NCBI GenBank assembly: GCA_030640495.1
Contig: DAOWJH010000004.1
Span: 1-8,897, forward strand
Direction: 5' to 3'
Source of the DNA: Dehalococcoidia bacterium
GTDB lineage: Bacteria; Chloroflexota; Dehalococcoidia; Dehalococcoidales; DAOWJH01
Length of the DNA stretch: 8,897 nt
Position 1 is the first letter of the stretch, and every line of letters begins with the position of its first letter. A program made the translations under genes and the position numbers. The notes under the pieces were generated by a model, which saw only the letters and a list, made by a program, of their open reading frames with translations, was not told the origin of the DNA and made no database searches. This document shows positions 1-6,539 of the stretch, one piece after another.

Positions 1-38
1 CGCTTCTGTGTCAATAGTTTCTAGGCTGAAATTATTTA

Positions 39-827
39 TTAACCTGTCGGCTCGCTTCTTAGTTCCTGAAGAAGCTCAGAACATAGGCTATCGGGCAGGG
101 GGGGTGAAGGCTTTTGGGAAAGGTTGGTATGCAGCGGAGTGATGGAGATGTTGCCTTGCTCTATTGCCCATATATCACTTTTTTCACTCGTGCTCTTATT
201 TGCCTTTTGCCGCACTAGCCAGTAGTATGCCTTTTTGCCATCGTGTCCCTCTTCAACTGTATCGGTATGACTTCTGCTGGCTAATCGGGTAATCTTCACC
301 CCTTTAATTTTAGCCAGAGGCAAGTTAGGCAGGTTTACATTAAGCAGAATATTTGTCGGCAGAGCATTGTCGTCAATCTTTTTGGCTAACAATGTGGCTA
401 ATTTGGCAGCATTATCCAGGTAGAGGCTATCTACCGCAGCTGTGGAGATGGCAAGGGCTGGGAAACCACGCAGGTAACCTTGCAGGGCAGCGCCTACTGT
501 TCCCGAGATAAGCACATCATCACCCAGATTTACCCCTTGGTTTATCCCTGAGATGACCATATCTATCTTGTTTCCAACCAGTTTACCTAAAGCCAGGAGA
601 ACACTATCCGCCGGAGTGCCCTCTACTGCATAGGTCTCTACCTCGGCCACCATAGGTCTCACTCTTTGCACCCTTAGTGGCTGGCGCAGGGTAACCGCAG
701 TGCCTATGGCGCTCTGTTCTCTATCTGGAGCTACAACTACCACCTGGGCAATACTCTTTAGCTCCTTGACCAGTGCCCATAACCCCGGGGCAAACATTCC
801 ATCATCATTGGTTAGCAGTATTTTCAT
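39..827 (-). CDS. surE: 5'/3'-nucleotidase SurE
   Basis: This is a metal-dependent, cytoplasmic nucleoside monophosphate phosphatase of the SurE family, used in nucleotide salvage and stationary-phase survival. The protein opens with MKILLTNDDG, whose Asp8 and Asp9 are the family's metal ligands. Ser39 in the APDREQSAIG motif and Asn96 in SGINQGVN complete the metal site, and GDDVLISGTVGAA follows at about 102-114. The 262-residue length is normal for the family. I chose the ATG at 827 because the family begins exactly at MKILLTNDDG and an AAAGG lies 8 bases upstream. The in-frame ATG at 851 adds eight atypical residues and has no ribosome site. It lies 92 bases after the flavoprotein gene on the same strand, so it may be the last gene of that operon or have its own weak promoter. 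Family assignment is very secure; cellular substrate preference cannot be read. Confidence 0.96.
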   Translation of the reverse strand: MKILLTNDDGMFAPGLWALVKELKSIAQVVVVAPDREQSAIGTAVTLRQPLRVQRVRPMVAEVETYAVEGTPADSVLLALGKLVGNKIDMVISGINQGVNLGDDVLISGTVGAALQGYLRGFPALAISTAAVDSLYLDNAAKLATLLAKKIDDNALPTNILLNVNLPNLPLAKIKGVKITRLASRSHTDTVEEGHDGKKAYYWLVRQKANKSTSEKSDIWAIEQGNISITPLHTNLSQKPSPPLPDSLCSELLQELRSEPTG

Positions 828-852
828 AGAGAATGCCTTTGTTTTGCCCATA

Positions 853-881
853 GTTTATCACGTTAGAAAAAGTGACGGCAA
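853..881 (-). promoter_or_regulatory. weak candidate promoter for surE
   Basis: On the minus strand TTGCCG (881-876) lies 16 bases before GATAAA (859-854), each matching four of six sigma-70 consensus bases. It sits in the 92-base gap between the flavoprotein gene and surE, and transcription would begin just ahead of the surE ribosome site. The match is weak and could be chance; read-through from the redox genes is equally possible. Confidence 0.25.
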
Positions 882-919
882 ATAACCGGAGATTTGCTAA
901 TGAGGTAGATAAATAATCT

Positions 920-1792
920 CTAATACTCCTTGGAGATGAAGCCCTTAATCTGGGCGTAGCTGAAAACCGGTCCATCACGGCAGACATAGAGATTGCCAAT
1001 ATTACATCGCCCGCACTTGCCTATACCGCACTTCATCCTCTTTTCCAGAGTAGTTATCATTTGCTCCGGGGTAAAGCCCAGTTTTTCCAGCACCGGGAAG
1101 GTGAATCGTATCATAATCGGCGGACCGCAGACAATAGCTACTGCATTTTGGGCTGAGGGAGCCGCCTGCTCCAGCACCTGTGGGACAAACCCCACCTTCC
1201 CCGTCCAGTTCTCATCGCCTTTGTCAACGGTAGTTACCATATTTACTGCCTTATCCTTATTCCAGGCATCCAGGTCATACTTGAAGCACAGGTCAGACGG
1301 ACTGCGAGCCCCGTAGATAATATCTATATTTTCGTATTTATCTCTATTGTCTATAACATTCCAGATTAACGACCGTAGTGGCGCCAAGCCAATGCCACCG
1401 CCAACAAAAACCAGATTCTTACCCTGCAACAGGTCAAGAGGAACCCCATTTCCATAGGGCCCTCTGAAACCTATCTCAGCGCCAACACCCAGCCGGTGCA
1501 GAGCATTGGTTACCTTGCCTACCCGCTGTAGGGCAAACTCTAGGTGGTCTCGTCTGGTTGGACTGGAGGAAATACAGAAAGGGGCTTCGCCTATGCCAAG
1601 GACGGAGTATTCGCCGAATTGCCCTGATTCAAAGCTAAACTCCTCCCGTAGCTTCTCATCCTTGAAATTAAAATGGAAGGTTCTTACCCCCGGGGTTTCG
1701 TCTATTATCTTCTCTATTATAACTATATGTGGTAGGTAGACATTGCCCTGAGCCAGGAATTTTCTCCTGTGGCTAATATCGGTAATTGTCAT
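920..1792 (-). CDS. FAD/NAD(P)-binding [2Fe-2S] oxidoreductase, HydG/AsrB-like
   Basis: This is a ferredoxin-NADP reductase-fold subunit like the gamma subunit of sulfhydrogenase (HydG), anaerobic sulfite reductase AsrB and the PyrK electron-transfer protein. It should pass electrons between NAD(P)H, FAD and a [2Fe-2S] cluster. In order it shows a flavin-binding barrel with the motif PFCISSSP at 71-78, the nucleotide-binding loop GGGIGLAPLR at 131-140, the family CGPPIM at 222-227, and a C-terminal cluster site with Cys255, Cys260, Cys263 and Cys271. The 290-residue length is usual for HydG. I chose the ATG at 1792 because GGAGAGG lies 5 bases upstream; the GTG at 1798 is part of that ribosome site. 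It follows the HydB/AsrA-like gene by 20 bases, the same pairing as hydB-hydG and asrA-asrB, but no catalytic subunit is nearby. The electron acceptor and the choice of NADH or NADPH cannot be told. Confidence 0.9.
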   Translation of the reverse strand: MTITDISHRRKFLAQGNVYLPHIVIIEKIIDETPGVRTFHFNFKDEKLREEFSFESGQFGEYSVLGIGEAPFCISSSPTRRDHLEFALQRVGKVTNALHRLGVGAEIGFRGPYGNGVPLDLLQGKNLVFVGGGIGLAPLRSLIWNVIDNRDKYENIDIIYGARSPSDLCFKYDLDAWNKDKAVNMVTTVDKGDENWTGKVGFVPQVLEQAAPSAQNAVAIVCGPPIMIRFTFPVLEKLGFTPEQMITTLEKRMKCGIGKCGRCNIGNLYVCRDGPVFSYAQIKGFISKEY

Positions 1793-1812
1793 TATCACCT
1801 CTCCAGCTTAAG

Positions 1813-2844
1813 CTACACCTTGGCTGGCAGATTATTCAGCGCCTGGGTAATATCCCAGTTCACCGGACATAAGCGAATGCACCTTCCACAGCCGGTGCAG
1901 GCTGTTACATCAAAGCTCATGGGATAGAACTCATATTTATGGTATACCCGTTGCCTCACCCGCCGCCACTTCTCCACCCTGGGGTTTTCCATTGGCATCT
2001 CGGTATAAACGGGGAAAGCACAGCTATCCCAGCTCCTGAATCTTGCCCCTTGCTGCTTAACCAGCTCATCATTAATATCAAAACAATAACAGGTAGGACA
2101 CAGGAAGGTGCAGACGCCACAGCTTAGGCACTTGGCGGCTATTTTCTCCCAGTAGTCCTTATTCTCAAGGTTGGCTAATAGCCTCTGTTTAATGTTATCG
2201 GTATCTAGCTGTCTGGTTACCTTCTGGTAGGCTGCCTCTTTACTTGCCTTGGCTCTGGTTTCATCGGCTTCATTTGCCTCAGCCAGACCCCTGCTCCGAC
2301 TAATTAGCTTTTTACCTGCCTCGGTAATGGCTTCAATTAAGAACTCATCACCAATATCGGTGAGCATCAGGTCAACATCGGTTGACTCTGCCGGGCTAAT
2401 CCCCAGGGAAGTGCAAAAGCAGCTATCGTAGGCTTTAGTGCATCCCACGCCGACTAATACCGCATTCTTTCTCTTGGATAGATAGTAGGGGTCTTGGTAT
2501 GAGTCGCTAAAGGTCATATCTAATATAGCCAGGGCTTTGGCATCACAGGGGCGAATACCAAAAATCAACTGCTTATGTTTATCCTGAGGTGGCAGTTCTA
2601 TATGGTAGCCCTCCTTGTCTCTTTGGAAGTTGAACATCTCTTCCATGGCGGGGAGGAAGTTAGCCTTTGGGGGGATAACTGTATTTCGGTGCCAGTCTAA
2701 AAAGCTGGTGTCTTTCCCGTCCCATTTAGCCATTGTGGCTACGCCGGTTTCTCGTGACGGGACGAATACAGCAAACTCCTGGCTCCACTCATTGAGGAGT
2801 TTACCTGTATCCCTTTTACTTATTTTCTTATTACTGCTCGCCAT
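1813..2844 (-). CDS. two-[4Fe-4S] electron-transfer protein, HydB/AsrA-like
   Basis: This 343-residue protein resembles the beta subunit of sulfhydrogenase (HydB) and subunit A of anaerobic sulfite reductase (AsrA). These are soluble proteins that carry electrons between a flavoprotein partner and a catalytic subunit. The N-terminal domain carries the typical GIRPCDAKAL at 96-105 and a cysteine group C135, C142, C144 (ending FCTSLG). The C-terminal part has two ferredoxin-type sites: C239-C242-C245-C249, continuing into PTCYCFD, and C316-C319-C322-C326 followed by PVNWDI. A charged, Ala- and Lys-rich stretch at about 183-206 links the halves. The ATG at 2844 lies 8 bases after the stop of the upstream Fe-S gene, whose end carries AGGTAGAAAG as a ribosome site. 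It shares its plan with that neighbour and is probably a distant paralogue. HydB and AsrA cannot be separated from the sequence alone. Confidence 0.85.
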   Translation of the reverse strand: MASSNKKISKRDTGKLLNEWSQEFAVFVPSRETGVATMAKWDGKDTSFLDWHRNTVIPPKANFLPAMEEMFNFQRDKEGYHIELPPQDKHKQLIFGIRPCDAKALAILDMTFSDSYQDPYYLSKRKNAVLVGVGCTKAYDSCFCTSLGISPAESTDVDLMLTDIGDEFLIEAITEAGKKLISRSRGLAEANEADETRAKASKEAAYQKVTRQLDTDNIKQRLLANLENKDYWEKIAAKCLSCGVCTFLCPTCYCFDINDELVKQQGARFRSWDSCAFPVYTEMPMENPRVEKWRRVRQRVYHKYEFYPMSFDVTACTGCGRCIRLCPVNWDITQALNNLPAKV

Positions 2845-2852
2845 TTATCTTT

Positions 2853-3803
2853 CTACCTGATGAAATCTTCAGCCTCTTCAACTGCGTAGGCAGTTAGTAG
2901 TGGTGCTGCCTCCTTATCCATTCCTGCCTTAAACTGGAAGAGGTCATCCACTATGTCATACATTTCTTTAGCCAGGCTTCTTAGCTGGATATTCACCGGG
3001 CAAGCACGTTCACATTCACCGCAGTCAGTACACCTCCCGGCAACATGAATATTCCTGATTACTTGAAACATAAGATTATCTTGCCACTGGGGCACTGGAG
3101 ATATCCACTGTGGCTCAGATTCCTCTACAAAGCACCGTTTACAAAAACAGGCAGGGCAGACATTTCGGCAGGCATAGCACCTGATGCAGCGGCTAAACTC
3201 CTTCTCCCAGAAACTCCACCTCTCTTCTTGACTCGTTCCTTTCAGCCCTTCTATCTTTTTCCTGCTGGATGTCTTATCGGTAACTAAGGGGCTAGATTCA
3301 CTGAGGAGGATATCATATTCGCTTGGGGTAGGCATATCACAACCAAGGCAGTTATCAAAAAGGACTTCGGTAATGGGGAACTCCTGTTTCTTCCCGTCAA
3401 CCACTATCACCACCCTGTCCCCCTCCCTGGTAATATCATCCACCTCATCTCTATCCTTGCCTGCTAACTGCTCTATCTTGCTCAGGTCTATCAACCCCGG
3501 GCAGGGGATACCTATAATTACTATATCCTCTCGGGCTATCTGCTTGTCCTGTATCAGGCTGACAATGGAGCGGCTGTCGCACCCTTTGGCTACAATACCC
3601 ACCCGTCCCTCAAGCTCGGTCAGGTAGGCACTGAGATTGTTCACTATAAATGGGTTAATTACCAGGCGGTCAATATCATCTTTGTCTCTGGTTATTAACG
3701 GGGTAGTGGTAAATTTTAGACTTCCTGGCTCAAAGCCGATAATGTAGTCAACCTTGCCTTGCTCTAGTAGTGCTTTAGCCCCGTCCCGTAGCTTTTGCTC
3801 CAT
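2853..3803 (-). CDS. two-[4Fe-4S] electron-transfer protein with FrhB-like N-terminal region
   Basis: This 316-residue soluble iron-sulfur protein is probably an electron-transfer subunit. The N-terminal half has motifs like the FrhB/FdhB group of F420 hydrogenase and formate dehydrogenase beta subunits: VAKGCDSRSI at 71-80, IIGIPCPG at 96-103 and NCLGCD at 151-156. The C-terminal half has one cysteine group at C206, C209, C212, C216 with further cysteines at 219, 221 and 224, then a classic ferredoxin site C258-C261-C264-C268 followed by PVNIQL. The seven-cysteine group could hold more than one cluster or a zinc ion. The ATG at 3803 has a strong purine-rich site (AAGGGAAGGG) and overlaps the end of the MvhD-like gene by 29 bases, suggesting coupled translation. 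Whether it binds a flavin, as FrhB does, is not visible. The product name is at family level only. Confidence 0.8.
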   Translation of the reverse strand: MEQKLRDGAKALLEQGKVDYIIGFEPGSLKFTTTPLITRDKDDIDRLVINPFIVNNLSAYLTELEGRVGIVAKGCDSRSIVSLIQDKQIAREDIVIIGIPCPGLIDLSKIEQLAGKDRDEVDDITREGDRVVIVVDGKKQEFPITEVLFDNCLGCDMPTPSEYDILLSESSPLVTDKTSSRKKIEGLKGTSQEERWSFWEKEFSRCIRCYACRNVCPACFCKRCFVEESEPQWISPVPQWQDNLMFQVIRNIHVAGRCTDCGECERACPVNIQLRSLAKEMYDIVDDLFQFKAGMDKEAAPLLTAYAVEEAEDFIR

Positions 3804-4239
3804 ATCCCTTCCCTTCTGGGGTAAATAATTGGTTAGGTCCGATTTCTTTTAGTTCCTTGGTCACCTCGGCGACAACCTCAGCAAACTTCCCCCCTTCCGC
3901 AGCTGAAACCCAGCTCGCCTGGATTCGCCGTGGGTCAATGCCCATATATTCAAGGAGCTTTTTGGTTATCGCTACTCTCCGTCGGGCACGGTAGTTCCCC
4001 GTTTGATAATGACAATCACCCGGGTGACAGCCTGAAACCAGCACACCATCAAAACCCAGGCGTAGCGCCTTTAGGATAAACAGCGGGTCCACCCTTCCCG
4101 AACATGGAACCTTTAGTATCTTTATGTTAGCTGGATATTTCTTACGGCTGGTCCCGGCTAAGTCGGCACCAGCATAACTGCACCATCGGCACAGAAGCCC
4201 CAGCAGTTTTGGTTCCCATTCTGACTCTTGCTTCACCAT
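3775..4239 (-). CDS. mvhD: MvhD/FrhD-like hydrogenase iron-sulfur (delta) subunit
   Basis: This small Fe-S protein belongs to the family of the delta subunit of methyl-viologen-reducing hydrogenase, which in methanogens and many anaerobic bacteria carries electrons to HdrA, the flavin-bifurcating subunit of heterodisulfide reductase. Diagnostic motifs are LLCRWCSYAGADLAG (Cys17, Cys20), VPCSGRVDP (Cys46) and VSGCHPGDCHY (Cys71, Cys76), together the family's cluster ligands. The 154-residue length is typical. The start is uncertain. A TTG at 4272 would add 11 residues without a ribosome site. ATG 4239 is taken here, but GTG 4236 fits the upstream GAGG better, at 5 bases, and differs by one residue. 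It is the first gene of the leftward set and overlaps the next gene by 29 bases. No HdrA is encoded in the window, so its partner is unknown; the adjacent FrhB-like and HydB-like proteins are the obvious candidates. Confidence 0.9.
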   Translation of the reverse strand: MVKQESEWEPKLLGLLCRWCSYAGADLAGTSRKKYPANIKILKVPCSGRVDPLFILKALRLGFDGVLVSGCHPGDCHYQTGNYRARRRVAITKKLLEYMGIDPRRIQASWVSAAEGGKFAEVVAEVTKELKEIGPNQLFTPEGKGYGAKATGRG

Positions 4240-4280
4240 CACCTCGCCAGGTCTGATGCATTGTGATACCAAAGTAATGT

Positions 4281-4310
4281 TTTAAACAGAGCGTGCTAAC
4301 TTTAGCACAA
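4281..4310 (-). promoter_or_regulatory. weak candidate promoter of the redox operon
   Basis: On the minus strand TTGTGC (4310-4305) and TTTAAA (4286-4281) are 18 bases apart. They would start transcription near 4274, just upstream of the mvhD-like gene. The -35 matches only three of six consensus bases, so an activator would probably be needed. A perfect palindrome lies between and partly over the two elements, which is what makes this position worth noting. Confidence 0.3.
4293..4308. promoter_or_regulatory. 16-base palindrome, candidate operator
   Basis: GTGCTAA and TTAGCAC form a perfect 7-base inverted repeat separated by CT. It lies 54 bases upstream of the mvhD-like start and about 60 bases upstream of the rightward riboswitch promoter. 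The dyad spacing and position suit a dimeric repressor or activator. The half-sites resemble those of the HrcA element CIRCE, but their order is inverted and the spacer is 2 instead of 9 bases, so it is not CIRCE. The cognate regulator is not encoded in the window. Confidence 0.45.
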
Positions 4311-4368
4311 AGTGTGGAGTAATGACAATACTATTGCTCACTTATTCTGGGAAGCTTGAGAGATTAGG

Positions 4369-4397
4369 TTGACTTTTATCCACCGCTTTGATATATT
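4369..4397 (+). promoter_or_regulatory. sigma-70-type promoter for the riboswitch-btuCD transcript
   Basis: TTGACT (4369-4374) and TATATT (4392-4397) are separated by 17 bases, the best promoter match in the window. Transcription would begin near 4404, about 17 bases before the riboswitch aptamer, giving a leader of roughly 255 bases ahead of the permease gene. The match and its position directly before a leader RNA support each other. Confidence 0.7.
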
Positions 4398-4420
4398 GGA
4401 TAAAATTAGATAGAGATTAT

Positions 4421-4568
4421 AGGGGTGCCTGAGCGTAAGCAAGGGCTTAAATGGAGGGCAAGCTCGGTGCGAATCCGACACAGTCCCGCCTCCTGTGACT
4501 GAGGGCTATAGCCCCTCAGAAGTCAGAACGCCAGCCCCTGCTCTTTATTACCTCCGCGGAGATGGAGG
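4421..4568 (+). promoter_or_regulatory. cobalamin riboswitch (compact form)
   Basis: This leader RNA carries the conserved cobalamin core: CTCGGTGCGAATCCGAC at 4464-4480, CCCGC at 4485-4489, and the B12-box-like GAAGTCAGAACGCCAGCC ending at 4536. The closing stem P1 can be drawn as AGGGG (4421-4425) with CCCCT (4535-4539). The peripheral region is small: only a 7-pair hairpin, CTGAGGG/CCCCTCAG type, at 4499-4519. That argues for a compact, class II-like aptamer instead of the large class I form. A downstream hairpin, CCTCC (4551-4555) with GGAGG (4564-4568), presents a loop at 4556-4563 that is complementary to the loop around 4486-4493, as expected for the L5-L13 kissing contact. It precedes an intrinsic terminator and the btuCD-like genes, so it should turn transport off when B12 is abundant. 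Whether it prefers adenosyl- or methylcobalamin cannot be read. Confidence 0.88.
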
Positions 4569-4589
4569 GGAGGAAGCTATAGATTAGAC

Positions 4590-4623
4590 AAATCCCCTCG
4601 TTTGTAAAACAAGGGGATTTTTT
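4590..4623 (+). terminator. intrinsic terminator of the cobalamin riboswitch
   Basis: AAATCCCCT (4590-4598) pairs with AGGGGATTT (4612-4620). After one mismatch, GTTT (4600-4603) pairs with AAAC (4607-4610) around a 3-base loop. A run of six T at 4618-4623 follows. It lies between the aptamer and the permease gene. Its left arm TCCCCTC (4593-4599) can instead pair with GAGGGGA (4565-4571), an antiterminator that would form when the riboswitch is unliganded. Confidence 0.88.
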
Positions 4624-4659
4624 ATATCTGCTTAAATTATTAACTGGGGTTTCAACAAT

Positions 4660-5718
4660 ATGCTTAGTAAACTGGGACGCAGCAATAAGCTGGTTTTGGT
4701 TTTGCTCCTGTTAGGTGGGAGCTTGGTTGCCGCATTATTTTTGGCTGGTGCCTTTGGCACGGTGGCTATCCCTTTACCAGATGTATTTAAAATGGTACTT
4801 AATAAGGTAGCCATTTTTGATTTTCCAACTACCTGGAAGACTGTGGATGAAACAATCATCTTTCAGATTAGGCTACCCCGGGTAATAGGTGGTGCCCTGG
4901 TTGGAGCCGCTCTGGCTGCAGCCGGCGTGCTCTTTCAGGGTCTACTGCGTAATCCTATGGCTGACCCTTACATCATCGGCACATCAGCCGGGGCTGCTTT
5001 AGGAGCTACCATAGCTATGATGCTACCGATAAATCTGGCTTTCCTCGGTTTTGGTCTGGTGCCAATGGCAGCCTTCGGTGGCGCCTTGACTACAGTGATT
5101 CTGGTCTATAATTTGGCGCGGGTAGGTGGCAAGACACCCATCATAAGTATGCTCCTGGCTGGATTTGTGGTAAGTTCTCTGCTTGCCGCAATTATGGCAT
5201 TTATGATGTCAATAAGTGATAGGCTGAACTTAAATCTCCACCTGGTCTATTCCTTTCTTATGGGTCATATCTCGGTAACTGGCTGGGGGCAGCTCGCTGT
5301 TATTACCCCTCTGGTCATCGGGGGTCTCATCGGCGCCCGATTCTTTGCTTTCCATTTGAATGCCTTTGCCTTGGGCGAGGAAGGCGCTGCCTATTTAGGT
5401 ATTGATGTTGAGAAGGATAAAATACTCGTCCTGGCTTTAGGCTCTCTGCTCACCGCAGCTGCCGTTTCTATTAGCGGGCTGGTTGGTTTTGTCGGACTGG
5501 TAGTGCCTCATGCTGTTCGCCTCAGCTTGGGCCCAGACCATCGCCTGCTGTTACCCGCTTCAGCATTAGCCGGTGCTGGCTTTGTAGTTACTGCCGACCT
5601 TTTAGCCCGCATTCTCTTGGCTCCGGTAGAAATTCCAGTGGGCATCATTACTGCCGTTATTGGAGCCCCCTTCTTTCTCTACCTGTTAAGACATACTAGA
5701 AAGGAATATGCTTTCTGA
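4660..5718 (+). CDS. btuC: ABC transporter permease, BtuC/FecCD family (probable vitamin B12 uptake)
   Basis: This is an inner-membrane permease of the FecCD family, which dimerises and, with an ATPase, imports cobalamin, haem or iron-siderophores. The 352-residue protein has a first membrane segment at 11-32 and about nine more hydrophobic segments. Family motifs are RLPRVIGGALVGAALAAAG at 71-89, FQGLLRNPMADPYIIG at 92-107 and GLVGFVGLVVPHAVR at 273-287; the last is the loop that contacts the ATPase. The substrate is inferred from the cobalamin riboswitch directly upstream; family motifs alone would also allow iron complexes. The ATG at 4660 has only a weak GGGG 10 bases upstream, which may be normal here. 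Its TGA overlaps the ATG of the ATPase by one base. No periplasmic binding protein gene (btuF) is present in the window, so it must be elsewhere or shared. Confidence 0.9.
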   Translation: MLSKLGRSNKLVLVLLLLGGSLVAALFLAGAFGTVAIPLPDVFKMVLNKVAIFDFPTTWKTVDETIIFQIRLPRVIGGALVGAALAAAGVLFQGLLRNPMADPYIIGTSAGAALGATIAMMLPINLAFLGFGLVPMAAFGGALTTVILVYNLARVGGKTPIISMLLAGFVVSSLLAAIMAFMMSISDRLNLNLHLVYSFLMGHISVTGWGQLAVITPLVIGGLIGARFFAFHLNAFALGEEGAAYLGIDVEKDKILVLALGSLLTAAAVSISGLVGFVGLVVPHAVRLSLGPDHRLLLPASALAGAGFVVTADLLARILLAPVEIPVGIITAVIGAPFFLYLLRHTRKEYAF

Positions 5719-6515
5719 TGATTGGCTTGCAAATCTACAAGGTTTACTTTTCCTATCTTAATGGGTTGGTTTTACATAATATTAACCTTTCCATTAACGC
5801 TGGTGAGATGGTGGCTTTACTTGGCCCTAATGGCTCAGGCAAGACCACTCTAGTTAAGCTAGCCTGTGGTGTTCTGAAGCCTGGTCGGGGGGAAATTAGG
5901 CTGGATGGCTCTAGCTTAAGCCGGCTGAGCCGTAGGTCTATAGCCTCCACTATCGCTGTTGTTCCCCAGCAATTTCACATCGCCTTTGCCTTTACCGTTA
6001 CCGAGGTAGCAATGCTGGGGCGAATCCCCTTCCTTAAAGCCTTTGCTGAGGAAGGTAAGCTTGATAAGGAAATCGTGTCTGATGCTCTGGAATTAGTCGG
6101 CATCAGTGAACTGAAACAGCGCCGCTTTGACGAGTTGAGTGGGGGGGAGCGGCAGAAGGTTATCTTGGCTATGGCGCTAGCTCAACAACCTAAGCTGTTG
6201 CTCCTTGATGAGCCAACAGTTCATCTGGATATTGCTCATCAGGTAGAAATCTTGGAGCTGGTGAGAAGTCTTAACCGGGAGCGAGGGATTACTGTTATTG
6301 CTGCTATGCATGACCTTAACCTGGCAGCACTTTACTTTGACCGTTTGGTCCTGCTTAAACAGGGCAGGGTTTCGGCTGATGGAGTTCCCAGGCAGGTTCT
6401 GACTGAGGCTAGAATAAAAGACGTCTTCTCGGCATCGGTTAGAGTCAACCTAGACCCGGCAACCGGTGCTCCTCATATAGCTATTATCCCCAGGGGAAGT
6501 ATCACCAAACAGTAG
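5718..6515 (+). CDS. btuD: ABC transporter ATPase, BtuD/FecE family (probable vitamin B12 uptake)
   Basis: This cytoplasmic ATPase powers the permease encoded immediately upstream. All nucleotide-binding motifs are intact in 265 residues: Walker A GPNGSGKT at 36-43, Q-loop glutamine at 84-85, signature LSGGE at 140-144, Walker B LLLLDEPT at 160-167 and the switch histidine in MHDL at 198. The TVTEVAMLGRIPF segment (93-105) after the Q-loop is typical of the FecE/BtuD/HmuV group. Start and stop codons overlap as TGATG, so translation is coupled. A short inverted repeat, AGAAAG/CTTTCT at 5698-5716, precedes the ATG and may shape re-initiation. The nearest purine-rich site, AAAGGA, is 12 bases away, which is long. 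Expression should follow the riboswitch. The gene ends 24 bases before the convergent hisF stop with no clear terminator between. B12 as substrate is inferred from context. Confidence 0.9.
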   Translation: MIGLQIYKVYFSYLNGLVLHNINLSINAGEMVALLGPNGSGKTTLVKLACGVLKPGRGEIRLDGSSLSRLSRRSIASTIAVVPQQFHIAFAFTVTEVAMLGRIPFLKAFAEEGKLDKEIVSDALELVGISELKQRRFDELSGGERQKVILAMALAQQPKLLLLDEPTVHLDIAHQVEILELVRSLNRERGITVIAAMHDLNLAALYFDRLVLLKQGRVSADGVPRQVLTEARIKDVFSASVRVNLDPATGAPHIAIIPRGSITKQ

Positions 6516-6539
6516 CAATGTCCTTAGCTCTTTCAGTCG

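Noticed and set aside
828..851. Longer surE beginning at the ATG at 851
   Set aside because: The extra eight residues are absent from the family, there is no ribosome site before 851, and the AAAGG serving ATG 827 lies inside the extension.
993..1316. 107-codon plus-strand open frame inside the flavoprotein gene
   Set aside because: The minus strand carries clear FAD, NAD(P) and [2Fe-2S] motifs over the same bases; the plus-strand frame shows nothing recognisable.
4240..4272. Longer mvhD-like gene beginning at the TTG at 4272
   Set aside because: It has no ribosome site, lies at or before the predicted transcription start, and adds residues not typical of the family.
4293..4308. CIRCE heat-shock operator
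   Set aside because: CIRCE is TTAGCACTC, nine bases, GAGTGCTAA; here half-site order is inverted and the spacer is two bases, and no heat-shock gene follows.
6516..6539. Bidirectional terminator between the btuD-like gene and hisF
   Set aside because: The 24-base gap holds only a TAGC/GCTA match and a short T run; no stable hairpin can be drawn.
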